From Cannabis sativa (taxonomy: Eukaryota > Streptophyta > Magnoliopsida > Rosales > Cannabaceae), in assembly GCF_029168945.1 (NCBI RefSeq), contig NC_083609.1:24239501-24303500 (forward strand): a stretch of DNA of 64,000 nt, read 5' to 3'. The notes under the pieces were generated by a model. That model made no database searches. It was not told the DNA's origin and was given only the letters and a program-made list of their open reading frames with translations. The position numbers and the translations under genes are program-made. How positions within the stretch are numbered: the stretch's first letter is position 1; the number at the start of each line of letters is the position of its first letter. Positions 35,621 through 48,479 of the stretch are shown here, piece by piece.

Positions 35621-38600
35621 CATAAATTTTTAGTTTATTTGTATCGTGATGGGTTGGACTATTATGTATTGTTATTGAATTAATGTTGGACTATTTTAAA
35701 CATTAGAATTTGTGATATTTTATGTTTACATAATTATTATAATTTGTTGCACGAAAGAAAGGCGTAAAATTTGTATGAACTCTTGAAAAAACATAAACAT
35801 ACCAATAAAAAAAAACCATTTACATTGTTATCTTAATAAATACCAAATAAAAAAAAACATTTGTTCATGCTAAATTCTGGTAAAACAAATCTACACACCA
35901 CCGCTCTCTAAATTTCTTCATATTCTCATCGTGCACATTATCAAACGTAGTCTCGGCATACTATGCTCGATGTGCTCTATCACGTACATCCCGCCGATTC
36001 TGCATTGTATGAGACAATAAAAAGTAAATGAATAAAAGTGTGCAAATTAAATTCAAGTTAAATAACAAAAAAATCAATTGGAATTAAGTTACCTTGTCTT
36101 TGTACGTGGAACAACGGCTCGATCCATGACTTTTGAAGTGAAATTTCTGACCTGGCTCTCTGAGGCGGTAAGTTGAGGCAAGAGGATCATGTCATGACTC
36201 TCGAATAGGCCAGCCTGCAGCAGCAAATTTGGTAGTAATTTTTCCCACATTTCCAGGTGACGGTTCAATTCGTTCGTGGAAATCGATCCGAGGCTGGAGT
36301 CAAATATGTTCAACAACCAATGATCCAGATCTATCTCTAATGCCACCCAATGCTTTGCTCCATCGAAGTAGAGGGCCATATATATTCTCTCCTTGTTCTT
36401 CCAACTGGCCAAGAATTGACTTTCATCCCCTCGGATCAAATCTAATATGCCCTCGTCCCACTGATAGTTAGCCCGGTCATCACTCCGCAAACTGCCTTCC
36501 CACCGAGCAATAACTCCTGCTGGGAAAATACACGGCATTATGACACATCTATTCGGGTAGGACTCGGGATAAAAGTGTTGCCGCCTCCTCATCAAATGGA
36601 ATGCCGCATCCAAATGCTAAAACATGAAAATTAAATATGTCAGAGTTAAATAAAAAAGAGTTAGATAAAGTCTTTAAAAGCAAAAGCAGTAAAAAAGTCT
36701 TAAAAACTTACATCGTTCCCAAGCCAAAATTTCGGAGTATGCAGTTCGAGGAACCAAGACGAATGGTATCGACCGGTGAAGCACTCTCTCGGGTAATTGT
36801 TCCCAATCTGGCCGAGTACCCAATTGTGAAAAGTCTTGAGCAGCTTCCGATCAACCACTCTAAGTGGGTCCGCATTCACGAGTGTCGAAGTAGCCCTAGC
36901 CTTCTTCTTCATTTCAGTGTACTCAGCGAACCACCTAGGCCGCCTTCTCTTCCTCCGGTTCTCCATGACTTCTGGAGCTGTCTCTAACACCTGCACCTCA
37001 GAATCCTGAGTATCCCCGATGCTGGTGATATTCGTCTTCTCAGGTGTACAGAACATGTCATCGTCATCCGGTTGGTAATCATTTGGGAGAATGAAGTCAT
37101 CTTCCGGTGTCCGAGCCTCCTCTTCCGGTTGTGGCTGTGGCTGTGGCTGTGGCTGTGGCTGTGAATCTGCTGCCGGCCTTCCAGGATCTTGCAGGAGCGT
37201 CATTATGGTCTTCAACTGATCCATAATCGCTGTTTGTCCTCTTAGCAGAGCGGCCTGCCCCCTCTCCACAGTCTCCAACCTTGCCAAAATGGCAGGGTAT
37301 ACTGGATCGCGAGCCTCCGAGGTGCTGGGAATGGAAGCTGACGAGGGAACAGGAGGACCCTGTGACGCTGCAAGTGGGTCAACACCAGACCCATCAGGAA
37401 CTGAAGCTGCAGATGGGTCAACACCAGACCCATCAGGAACTGAAGCTGGAGATGGGTCAACACCAGACCCATCTGGAACTGCGGGCGGTGCACGTGGAGG
37501 AGACGGTGGAGGTGGTGTAGAGTCTTTAAATATTCGGGCTGCCTCCGCTCGCTCTTCCAATGTGGAGGCAAGCTTTTCGGCCTGGCTTCGCAAAGCATCC
37601 TGTGTTGGTTGCCCATCCTCACCCAACACAAGTTCCTCCAAGTCAACAAATAACGGAGGCTGACCCCCGGTTATGTAACTCACAAACTCAATCTCGTTCG
37701 GCCGAGGACATAACACGGAGTACACTGTCAACTGAAAAATATAACAAATATATTAATATAATATATGGAAATTAACATGAATTCAAAATAAAGCGTAACA
37801 AACTTACATTTTTCGCAAATAATCTGGTGACTTCATCCTTCCCGAGTGTAGTTTTCGGCTTACTTTCCCAGTTGACCATTCTCGGAAAGCCATGCGACCT
37901 CCTCACTGCATACTCGTTGCCCAGCTGTAATATGGCCTCGTATGCCCAATACTGCAACGCTGCAGCATAGCCGTAGGCTGAGTATTTTGCCTCCTTCTGA
38001 GTGACTCCCTTCTCAATCTTTTTCAACATCTTATTCTTCACATCCAAGTAATCCTTGTTACAACTTTCCATCAGCTTGGTGTAAGAAATCTTTCCCCAGG
38101 GATACTCGTAGAAGAATGGAAGGTTATCAACCATTCTTATCACAAAAGGAGGAATGGCAGTCTTCTCCTCCTTACCAGTGAGGACGCCCATAACAAACAA
38201 GGCCATCCCCAACTTGTAAACATCATCAGCTTCTGTGCAGCTCTCAAAAACTCTGCGCAGTTGGCCGAAGGTGATCGAAGCACTACCGTTGAAATATTCC
38301 TGAATCAACCGGTCAGAGCTTCCATTTTGTTTGATGTCTTCCTCAGTAGGGCCGGGCAATAAGTTTAACCCGGTGACCAAGCCGAACTCCACCCTCCCAA
38401 ATCTACATCTCTTCCTTCCAACATAGAAATGGACCTCCTCCGGCTTGTCAGATTTTATTTTGTGAAGCATCAACTGATGAAAAAATGCTCCAGAAAATTG
38501 TATGGGCGCTCTCTCGAAAAACTGCTTGAAAGGGGATTCCCTCACCCTGTCCAATAGGTTAAATTCTTTAAATTTATCCTTAATCTTCGGGTAGTAGTAA

Positions 38601-38689
38601 CTACCCCCGCGCCATGTGACACGGCCAGTGTAATGGTCCGACACTGGAATTATAAGATGTGCACTTCCCTGAAAAAAAAACCAACAACG

Positions 38690-39950
38690 ATAATTAATAA
38701 TTAATAATACAAAAATACAATTGGTAATATACTTACATAATTAATAACCAACAACGATAAATAATTAATAATAAAACATAACCAATAATGAATAAAACAA
38801 TAAAAAATAAAACAATAATTAATAATTAATAATTAAACAATAATCAATAAAACAATAAAAATTAAAAAAAATAATCAATAATTTATACTAAAAAAATAAT
38901 ACATAAGTAATAAAATAATAAAAGATAAAACAATAATTAATAATTAATAAAACAATAATTAATTATTACAAAAACAATAAAAAATAAAACAATAATTAAA
39001 AATTAATAAAACAATAAAAATTAATATAATAAATAATCATTAATAATAAAACAATAATCAATAAATAATAAAATTAATAAGACAATAAAAATTAATACAA
39101 AAGTTAATAATTAATAATAAAACAATAATTAATAAATAATACAAATTTATAAGACAATAAAAATTAATACAAAAGTTAATAATTAAAAATAAAACAATAA
39201 TTAATAATTAATAATTAAACAATAATCAATAAAACAATAAAAATTAAAAAAAATAATCAATAATTTATAATAAAAAAAATAATACATAAGTAATAAAATA
39301 ATAAAAGATAAAACAATAATTAATAATTAATAAAACAATAATTAATTATTACAAAAACAATAAAAAATAAAACAATAATTAAAAATTAATAAAACAATAA
39401 AAATTAATACAATAAATAATCATTAATAATAAAACAATAATCAATAAATAATAAAATTAATAAGACAATAAAAATTAATACAAAAGTTAATAATTAATAA
39501 TAAAACAATAATTAATAAATAATACAAATTCATAATTAATAATTAATAATTAGTAAAATATTAATAAATAATAACACAATACAAATTAAAACAATAATTA
39601 ATAATTAATAATAAAATGTTAATTAATAATTAATAAAAATTAATAATTAATAACTAATAATTAGTAAAAAATAATAAATAATAACACAATACAAATTACT
39701 ACAATAATTAATACTAAAACATTAATTAATAATTAATAAAAATACAATAATTAATAAAACAATAAAAAATAATACAAAAATTAATAATTAATAATAAAAC
39801 AATAATTAATAAATAATATAAAACAATTATTAATCAAAAAAAATAAAACAATCACTAAATACTTATTAATACCTAAAACAATAATAATAAAACAATAATT
39901 AATAATAAATTAATACCTAAAACAATTACTAAATCATTAATATTAAAAAA
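38690..39950. repeat. A/T-rich array near the right end, ~380-bp duplication
   Basis: taataattaaacaataatca and the following ~350 bp occur from about 38825 and again from about 39207. The composition is the complement of the left array at 31686-32730, making a long imperfect inverted repeat across the element. It occupies the first intron of the DUF1985-C48 gene. Confidence 0.88.
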
Positions 39951-39964
39951 AAAAAAAATTTATA

Positions 39965-40245
39965 TCGGGTCCGATTGGTCCGATTGGCCCGATTTGGTAC
40001 CCATCGGACCCATCGGTCCAATCGGACCCATCGGTCCATACGCCCTCTATCGGCCCACCTTAAAAATACGAAAGCCAAAAAAACTTTGGACCGATGGGTC
40101 CGATTGGCCCGATAGAGGGCCCATCGGACCCATCGGTCCATGCACAAGCATCGGCCCATCACCCCAAAACCCAGCCCCATCGGTCCTATCATCTAACCAT
40201 CGGACCCGAGCCCAATGAACCATCGGACCATCGGACCAGATGGAA
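39965..40245. repeat. Array of ATCGGACC / GGTCCGAT words, right side
   Basis: More than ten copies of the word, including the variants ATCGGTCC and CCGATTGG, mirror the array at 31434-31680. They lie within the first intron of the DUF1985-C48 gene, just inside its 9-bp first exon. Confidence 0.92.
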
Positions 40246-40744
40246 AAATCGGACTACCATCTTCCCCAGATCCGAATGGCCACACAGTCCCATTTTCACC
40301 ATTTTCACAGTCCGATCACGGACCCGAATCCCATTTTCACAACAAAATTCTTAAAGCTAAACAATAATATTTCAGAAACAATCTAAACTCTTTCTAAAAA
40401 ATCAAAAAAAAAACACATACCTTTGACATTTTCGGAGTGGGTCGGGGTTGGGAGTTCGTCGGAGTGGGTCGGGGTTGCGAGTTGGTCCGACTGTGTGCTC
40501 GGGTTGCGAGTTGGTCCGACTGTGTGCTCGTCGGAGTGCTCGGCCGACTGTGTGCGTTTTGGGTTTGGGGTGGGTTTCGGCAGAGAGACTAAGAGAGAGG
40601 ATGAGAGAGGCTGATTTCAAATGAGAGAAATGAGAGGGGTAGTTTAGGAAAATTGTTTAAATGGGCATATATTACCAATTTTAATAACTTTGCATTTAGG
40701 GGAATTTTTTTTGGGTAATATAAGCATATTAATTCAAATTTCCC

Positions 40745-43616
40745 TTTAAATTTAAGGTCAGATTTTAAATTTTTAAATTATTTTTTTTTTAAATAATTTG
40801 ACCTTATTTAAATTTAAAATAAAGATAACTATAATCATGTAATTTTAAATAGATGTAAGATATTTTGCTAACTTTTAAATTTTGTTATTTTATTTATTTA
40901 AATTAAATTTAAAATCTGAAAAAAGATATTTCATTTATCTTTTCCAATTTTTTTTTTATTTTTATTTATAAAATAACATTTAAGTTTTTAAAAGTAGTTA
41001 GCAAATTTTGAAATGATATTTAGGTTAGTTGAAACCTAATTTTTCAAAATTGTAGGTTTAATTTTAAATATTTTCTTAATAATTTCGAAATTTAAAATTA
41101 ATTTTATTTCTTTTATTTTTTCGAAAAATAAATTAATACTTTTTTTATTATTTATTTTATTTATTTCAAAAAATTAAATATTTTATTTATTTAAATTATT
41201 TTATTTTCGAATTTAATTATTTAAAATTAAATAAATCCTACTTCCAACTATCCAGCTAACCTTGGTCAAGTTAATAATTTGTAACAGGTAAATTTTACAA
41301 TCTTCTTTCATCTGTGTATGACCTAGCAACATGATAGGATCCATCCAAGTGTGTACCTGTGTGAGCCTATATGTTTATTTTATTATATAGATGCATATAG
41401 GTTGTTGCTAAATAAAATGTCACACCATGATAGATTTTATTTAGGTACATTTAGTTTTTGGACCTATTCAATTAATAACAGTTATTTATTTTAAGGTTAA
41501 ATTCCTCTCTTTTGGGCCTTGTGTGAGAGTTGGGAGCCATAGAAGTGGGTACGACATACTGAACCTAGCACCCCCTCACATGAACTACCCCAATTGTGAA
41601 GGCCCATTTGCCTGATTTGAATAACTGTACTAGGTTAATTATATTAGTTTGACCTAATAAAATTGAATTAGCAACATAATTAACTTTTAAAATATATGAA
41701 AATTTATATTCATTTTAATACTTTAAAGTTAATTTTAAGAAAAATACTTTTAGTTTTAGATATTTTTTCTAGACAAACTATTTGTATTTTTCTTGTATTT
41801 AATTAAATAAAGAATTTTAACTAACTAGATTCTTTCTGGAACTTATTTAATTAAATATTCCTATCTAAGTTATAAATTAGTTATTTTAACTGATTTTTCA
41901 TATCTAACTTAAATTTGAATATTTTATTTAAATTTTAAATCAAGTTGAGGAATCCTAGGCATTAGTTATTAAAGATTCTTAAATATTTTTTAAGTTAGTT
42001 TTAAACTTAAAATGGAATATTTTTCAAATTAAGTGGTTACGACTTAATTTTTTATATTTAATTAAATCTAAATTTGAAATTATTTAAGTTTTAGATTTTT
42101 TTCTAAACAACTTAAATTAGATATTTTTCAAATTTTTGTTGAAAAGATACTTAGTCAAATAAGATATTTTCTAGATAGTTATTTCTAGACTACTTATTAT
42201 TTCTAATTTTTAAATAGGAAAATATCATACATTGTGAAATTAATTTTTTAAATAATTAATTTTGGTACAATTTTATTAAGTATATTTTTCCTAGTATTAA
42301 ACTAGAAATTAATAATTAAGCCTTCTCTACACTTAATTATTATTTCTTGAATTTAATACATTTAATTAAATTGAAAAATTTAAATATCTAAGTTGATTCT
42401 TATCATGATACTTAAATATTTATTTTTCATGACACTTAATTAAATATAAAATTATTTTTAGGTTGAAATTTAATTTTTCAACTTAATTTTAAATAATTTT
42501 CAATATATTTTTTCTTTATTTTATTAATCAATTTCGAAAATTGTATTTTAATTATGCAATAATTTTGAATTTATCTTGAAAAATAGATTGAGTTGTAAAT
42601 TAATTATTTATTTTAATTAATTCTTGGACCAACTTAAATCAATGATTTTTTCATCTATTGATTAATTTAAAATAAATGAATTAAAATATATTATTAGAAA
42701 TTGGATTAACTAGTCAAAAGAAAATCTAGATAGGTGATATTTTTGCTTGAAGTATTTCTTTTCTAAGTTTTATTATTTTTGAAATTTGTATAGTTATAAT
42801 ACTTTATTTTTCGAATACAATAAATATATTCTCAAGGGAATTTTTAAGTTACTAATTAATTTAAATTAATACAACTTAAATTAATCTCCTTAATATTTAT
42901 ATTTAAGATTACTACTAAGATGGAAATAATTAATTTTATTTCAATCACCATCTAAGTATAATTTTATAAATATTATATTAAAGTCTTATTTTTGAATTTT
43001 TAATTCTAAATTTGATATTTAATGAATATATTTATTAGAATAATAAAGAAAATACATTTTAAAAAAAATGAGCTTTATTATTATTAAGATATTTGATCTC
43101 CATTGTTGGTTTTACATCGCGTTTGTTTTAGTGAGTAATCCTCCCTAATGGAGGAACGTTCATTAGCAATGTCGCACCGTTTAATCTCGAAAGATAAGTA
43201 GTTTGTAAGTGTTTTATATGGTAAAGATCACCCTAATGGTGGCGACCATATTTGACTTGCAAATTGCGAAACAATGGTAGCAGCTCATAAGATAGAATAG
43301 CCTTGACTCTCGCCTAAACAGGACAACGCTGGATTCCAATCTTGATCGAATAAAAGGTTGCTAGAATGTTTAACATTTTAGATGAGCTGACAACTCTATT
43401 CAATAGATGGTAGCTTTGACTCTCGCCTAAACGGGACACTGATATCAGTTTATTGAAAACCTTGGAAATTATTTAGGATTGATTTTTTTTTTAAGTATTT
43501 TCTCATATCATTCCTACATGCTATGTGCTTATAATTTTTGAATTGATTTTGTGTTAAACCATTATTAATTTCTATTTGTTGATTTCTATTATTTTGTAGT
43601 ATCCTGTATTATCATA
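40745..43616. other. Leader and 5' internal region of copia element B
   Basis: No gene. It is collinear with element A, the proof being matched segments: ttaaattcctctcttttggg and the next ~110 bp (41500-41620) with 58680-58800, and agccttgactctcgcctaaa (about 43300) with 60300. The phrase actctcgcctaaacgggac appears twice within each copy. Most of the rest is A/T-rich filler. Confidence 0.7.
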
Positions 43617-44483
43617 ATGAATCCCATGTTATCACTGTTGACTGAAAATAAGCTGAATGGATCTAACTTTCCTAAATGGAATGAGAACATTAATATTGCT
43701 CTCATAGGAGAAAGTGCCTTGTTTGTTTTAACTGAGCCGTCACCTGAAGTGCCTGGGGATAATGCATCCAAAGCTGTGAAAGAAAAGTATGAGCGTTGGC
43801 ATAAAGCAAATGACAAGGCTCTGTACTTTATGCTTTCTAGCATGGTTGACACCCTCAAAACTCAGTTTTCTAAAATCGAGAAGGCTGCTGAAGTTATGAC
43901 GAAGTTAAATGAGCTATTCGGTAAGGCATCACTTCAGTCACGCTTTGACGCGTCTAAGAAGTACATTAATGCACGGATGGAACCTCATCAAAACGTGCGT
44001 GACCATGTTCTCCTCATGGCAAGTTATTTCCAAGAAGCCTAGGATCATGGTGCTGAAATGGACAGTGCTACTCAAGTAAGCCTTATCTTGAATAGCCTGA
44101 CTCCAACATTTCTACCATACACATCAAATTATGTCATGAATAAGAAGGAAATTGACTTTCATGAATTAGTCAATGACCTTCAAACTTATGAAAATTTGAT
44201 TGGAGGACCCAAGAAGAAAGGGAGTAAACCTCATAATCCTGGGAATGGTAATGGGACGAACAAACCTGAAGCAAATGTTGCCTCTGCTTCGAAACCCAAA
44301 TTGAAGAAGAAGTGGAAGAACACCAAGAAGCGAACAAAAGCCATGAAGCACAAAAAGGCTGCTCCTTCTGGTGATGCTACACTTAAGGGAAAGTGTTTTT
44401 ACTGCAATGAGAAAGGTCATTGGAAACCCCAATGTCCTAAACTTCTTGCAAAGAAACAAGGTATTTCTATTTATAAACTTTAA
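43617..44483 (+). pseudogene. Copia gag with one in-frame stop
   Basis: Starts ATG 43617 (MNPMLSLLTENKLNGSNFPK, then W), the usual copia gag entry. A TAG at 44040-44042 interrupts the frame after ASYFQEA, but the same frame continues as DHGAEMDSATQVSLILNSLT. A Lys-rich stretch precedes the CCHC knuckle CFYCNEKGHWKPQC, which binds genomic RNA in the particle. It terminates soon after at 44483, so no pol is fused. The stop is a single point change (possibly from CAG, GAG or AAG). Confidence 0.88.
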
Positions 44484-46298
44484 GAGTTTTAGTGAATTAT
44501 TATCCAATTGGATTTATGATTCTGGACTAACTTTGTTTATTTGTTATCTTGTTCTTATAGGCCAAGCTACTTGAACTCAGATGAGTTGGATCGGAAAGCT
44601 GGACCAAGGGTGAAATCGTCCAGATGAAGATGAAGCTCTTCAATTTATTTTTGAATTAAGTGTTTTAGTTTCAAGACAATTTGGATTTTAAATTTTAGTT
44701 AGGGATATTTATCCCTGTTTTTCTCATATTGTTGCAATACATTTTTTATTATTATTAATAAAGTTTCTATTATTTTCGAAATCAAACCATTGCAATTTAT
44801 GAGATTGAGCTTCATTTATTTTATCTTCATCAATAATTACCACATTATATTTATATGTTTGTATGTGTAAGTGTTTTTATTATTGATGCAAATTCTATAA
44901 TATTTACAACTCTTCATAGAGTTATATTAAATAAACACTAGAAACTATTTCTATGTTTATTAATAATTGTTCATTCTAATACAATTATTAAGAATTTGTT
45001 TAATAAAAGGATCTTTTGATCTGATAGGGGTGGAGAAAAGTTAAGAAAAATATGCAGTTCAACGATCTTTTATATCTTATGAACTCTGGATAGTATTCAA
45101 CTCCACATAAACTCTATCACACTTAGAGAATAATGATCTTTACAACCTTTAGGGGTGGATCATAATCTCTATATACTTAGGGGTGGAGTTTATCTACAGT
45201 ACCCTATATGTATATACTTAGGGGTGGAGTATATTCCACAATTCCCTATGTAACACATATTTTCTTTAAACATGGAAGTAATATAATGAGTTAGCTATTA
45301 TCAATATAAATCCTTGATCTTGATTGTAGGTTCCATTTCGTTTTACTATTGTAAGTAAAAGTTTGATACCTATGAAAGTTCTTTGCTAAAGTTTCACACT
45401 ACCTTAATTGAGTGGGAGAATTTTAAAATTCTATACCCATCTTCATCAGGTTGATACTTGTGATAGGTACTTAAGAACACTACTGAAAAGCAAATCTAAC
45501 CATACACATGGATAGGTATAACTTATCATAATTATGAGAATAAGATAAAGAACTCTAGTTTAGTCCATTCGAATGACTTGAACCAAGAATTCTTAATCCT
45601 CATAAATTTTATAGTATCTTATTTTTGATTACTTTATCTCTGACATGTATTTTTCACTTCAAATACTAGTCTGCTATGTTGATGACTTAGTCTTAACTTA
45701 AAGTTTCAGACTAATATAAAAGTCACAACTAGGTAACTCTCCAAACGATAAGAGATTAAAAGTATTATTTAACCAGACATCTGCTATTGAGTGGGAGATA
45801 TCTGAGATGTAATCAAATAGGGAACATTAGAAGATATTCAAGAAAGATTTATGAAAGTGATGTGTATGTTAGATATTAAGGAACTGTGTATCAGTTGTCC
45901 TTGGATCTCATTAACTCATTTCGAGATTTCATGAGATGGTGCTTACTTTGGGGGTGGAAGAATTATTCTATAATAATTCAAGATCTACCAGAAAAGAACT
46001 ATAACTTTGTGTATTCGAAAATCCAAGAAAATTATATCACTGAAGAAAAGTCTACACTGTATTATCTCAATTACATATTTTAAAATATGAGAGATATGTC
46101 TTCTGTTAATTCAGATGTACTTTTAAAACAGTAAAGATTTCAGTATCCCTTGATGAGTAAAGCATATAGTAAAGGATGTTTCATAAGAGTATTTATGAAC
46201 TAGTTTCCAGAAGTTTGGGTGGATTCAAATATACTACACTTGATCTGAAGATCAAGACATCAGATTGACCTATTTGCAAAGTTTGTTTTATATTAGTG
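44484..46298 (+). pseudogene. Decayed pol region of copia element B
   Basis: A protease-like NWIYDSG appears at about 44506, directly after gag. Near 45770-45830 the sequence matches, with stops, the RT/RNase H segment seen better preserved at 62580 (rpdICYxVG, then a run ending in EH and K). Integrase and most of reverse transcriptase cannot be recognised, so the internal region is largely non-coding and the element was probably non-autonomous. Confidence 0.6.
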
Positions 46299-46310
46299 CA
46301 AGTGGGAGTT
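46299..46310 (+). promoter_or_regulatory. Polypurine tract before the LTR at 46311
   Basis: caagtgggagtt immediately precedes TGTTGGG; the same 12 bases precede the LTR at 63081. Confidence 0.8.
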
Positions 46311-48204
46311 TGTTGGGTTTTATGCCCTAAATAAAACTCTTTACAATCTGATTAGTAATCAATATAAGAAATTTGAAGTGATTTATGTTTGCACGAATTT
46401 TTACATGCTAATGGTTTAAATATGTTTATTACATTTACACACAAAATCAGTTAAATCCAGATCATATGTTTATTCACAATTACAGTATTGTCAACACAGT
46501 GGAATGTGATTGTGATCATATGAATCAAAAGAATAAGTCCCTGTTTCATCAGTGTTATTGGATTTACACTGATGTGATAATCAGCGATGATGTGTACTTA
46601 CACTTGGAGTAAGTGTTATGTTCTTTCCAGGACATTAGTAAAGTATACTAGTTTCGAATGTATGGAGTATACATTGGACTGGACCGATATTGCAACTAAG
46701 TTAAGATATTACAAACTTACCGTTATATATATCTTTCCAAGTCAATATCAGTAGTTGATCTTAAGATTAAAAGAATCTAAATCCTGATATGCTTAGGCTC
46801 AACTCAGGAGTACTATTCATGTTTCTTTGATTTATTAGTTAAGCTTACTTTTAGGTCAGGGTGATACGTATATTTTGGGAACATGATAGTATGATTGAGT
46901 GGGAGTGCTAAACATAAATATGGAATCTATAGCTTCTACTGGTGTATAGAAGTCAAGTGATGATTCTCTTCGAGCTTAGCAAATAGAAGTAAATGGATGA
47001 GCTCTTGTTTAACTGACTAATTATTAGATCACTAAACACCATTTACAGGTAGCTAAGTGTTTTAAGGGGCAAAATACATTGAGGGGTGAGAACGGTAAAT
47101 AAATCCCATCTTGATGTAGATCATCTATATAGAGGATCTTTAAATCACAATAAGATTATAACAATGGTTAAATGAGATAGCATATTGATATCGTGGAACA
47201 TATAATATGCTCTATATAAGTCTGAGAGTGCAATTCTAAGTTCTAAGAGTGGATTCAACGAAGAATTTAATAAGTAGAAATTTACTTGGTAAATTTGGTT
47301 CACTTATTGGAAGCTCAGCATATAGATCCATGGTCCCCGTTCTAGTTGAGAACATTCTTCTTGTAAGACTCATTAATTGATTCGTGATTGATCAATTATA
47401 ATTCTAAAGTTAGACTATGTCTAATTTGTGAATTTTCACTAAGTAGGGGTGAAATTGTAAAGAAAAGAGATTCTAGGTTTATTTATTTATTAATAGACTT
47501 TATATGTCTAGTTAATAATTAAATTAAATGACAATATTATTTAATAATCTATTTTAGTTATTAAATAATTAGTTTTGGCATTTAAATGGTTAGAATTGGA
47601 AAATTGGCGTTTTTGAGAAAATGAGATGCAGAAATGATAAAACAACAAAATTGCATAAGTGAGGCCCATTATCCAAAGCCCAGGCCGGCCACTATTGTAG
47701 GCTTTTATCATTTATTTTTTCATTATTTTAATGCCAAATAATTCTAACTTAAACCTAGGTGGTTACCTATAAATAGGTAGTGATGGCTTCATGAAAAGAG
47801 GATACATATCATTCCTTCAGAGAAAAATTTCTAGCCACCACCTTCTCTCTCTTCTTTTCTTCTCTAAATTTCGAAATCCTTGAGTGAATGAGTGAGTGCC
47901 CACACACATCAAGTGGTATCTCAATCATAGTGTGTAAGACTGTGGAAAATCAACCAACAAGAAGGAGATTCAGCATCAAAGGAAGGAGAGAAAGAGATCC
48001 AGGTTCAGATATTGATAATGCTCTGCTACAGAAAGGAATCAAGGGCTAGATATCTGAACGGAGGGAGTCATTATATTCCGCTGCACCCAATGTAAGGTTT
48101 CCTAAACTTTATATGTATTTATTTCATTGTTTTAGAATTCATATTAGGATGTTAATGAAACATACTTGTTAGTAAATCTAGATCCTGGTAAAATATATCC
48201 AACA
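46311..48204 (+). repeat. Copia LTR, apparent B/A hybrid (1.9 kb)
   Basis: Starts TGTTGGGTTTTATGCCC and ends CCAACA. Positions 46311 to about 47620 agree with the LTR at 28248 at roughly 98-99% (about twenty differences by eye). From about 47622, after ggcgtttttgagaaaat, agreement drops sharply although the two can still be aligned. It is preceded by a polypurine tract like a 3' LTR and followed by a primer-binding site like a 5' LTR. Confidence 0.85.
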
Positions 48205-48206
48205 AC

Positions 48207-48220
48207 TGGCCTCAGAGCTA
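48207..48220 (+). promoter_or_regulatory. Primer-binding site of element A
   Basis: tggcctcagagctatgg, 2 bp after the LTR end; same variant as at 30153. Confidence 0.75.
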
Positions 48221-48479
48221 TGGTAATGATTTACTTTCATGAAATATGAATTAAAACGATGTTATGCATTGATTTGGATGGTTTCATGTGGTTTATGTGC
48301 TTATTTGATGATAGTTTAGAAATCGCAATATATGTTACTGAAATATTTTTTATTTCGATCTGGAATTATTTTTTTTGGAAAGTACACAAAAAATTAATAA
48401 ATTTAGGCTTTTACAGAACCTAATTTGGATTTTTTATGAATTAGTTATGATTTTTTGAAGTTGAAGAAAAATATGAGGA

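Larger units (their letters stand above)
35865..40429 (-). pseudogene. DUF1985 + Ulp1-like C48 peptidase gene with damaged last exon
   Basis: Exons on the minus strand: 40421-40429 (ATGTCAAAG, only M-S-K), 37808-38668, 36712-37731, 36093-36616, 35865-35999, all with GT-AG junctions. The first four stay in frame (9+861+1020+524 bp). Residues 4-290 are DUF1985 (phrase FGLVTGLNLLPGP). The next exon is Pro/Ser-rich with three copies of a VPDGSGVDP repeat, a (QP)n tract and a basic RRKRRRPRW. The C48 domain starts HLDAAFHLMRRRQ, with His719 (AKHWVALEIDL) and Asp736 (NIFDSS). The last exon reads IGGMYVIEHIEHSM where GDCGMYVIEH is expected, so Asp-Cys is missing, and a later frame shift replaces the tail. 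It should be proteolytically dead. It faces away from the element's right end, opposite to the transposase. Confidence 0.87.
30886..40744. mobile_element. 9.9-kb Mutator-like element with transposase and DUF1985-C48 genes
   Basis: Inverted ends: the left begins gggaaatttgaatttccatg and the right end read backwards begins gggaaatttgaattaatatg. About 50 bp pair with roughly 80% agreement, including ttcccctaaa. The element is flanked by an 8-bp direct repeat tttaaatt (30878-30885, 40745-40752). It holds a MuDR-type gene (+), a DUF1985/Ulp1 gene (-), paired arrays of GGTCCGAT words, and A/T-rich inverted arrays next to each end. It is inserted in the leader of copia element B. Confidence 0.9.

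Noticed and set aside
37242..37775. ORFs overlapping the Pro/Ser-rich exon of the middle MULE's peptidase gene
   Set aside because: Alternative-frame readings of its internal 39-bp and (GGCTGT)n repeats.
39929..40354. Overlapping ORFs on both strands near the right end of the middle MULE
   Set aside because: Same cause: translation of the repeated GGTCCGAT/ATCGGACC words (PIGPIGPIGP-type sequence).
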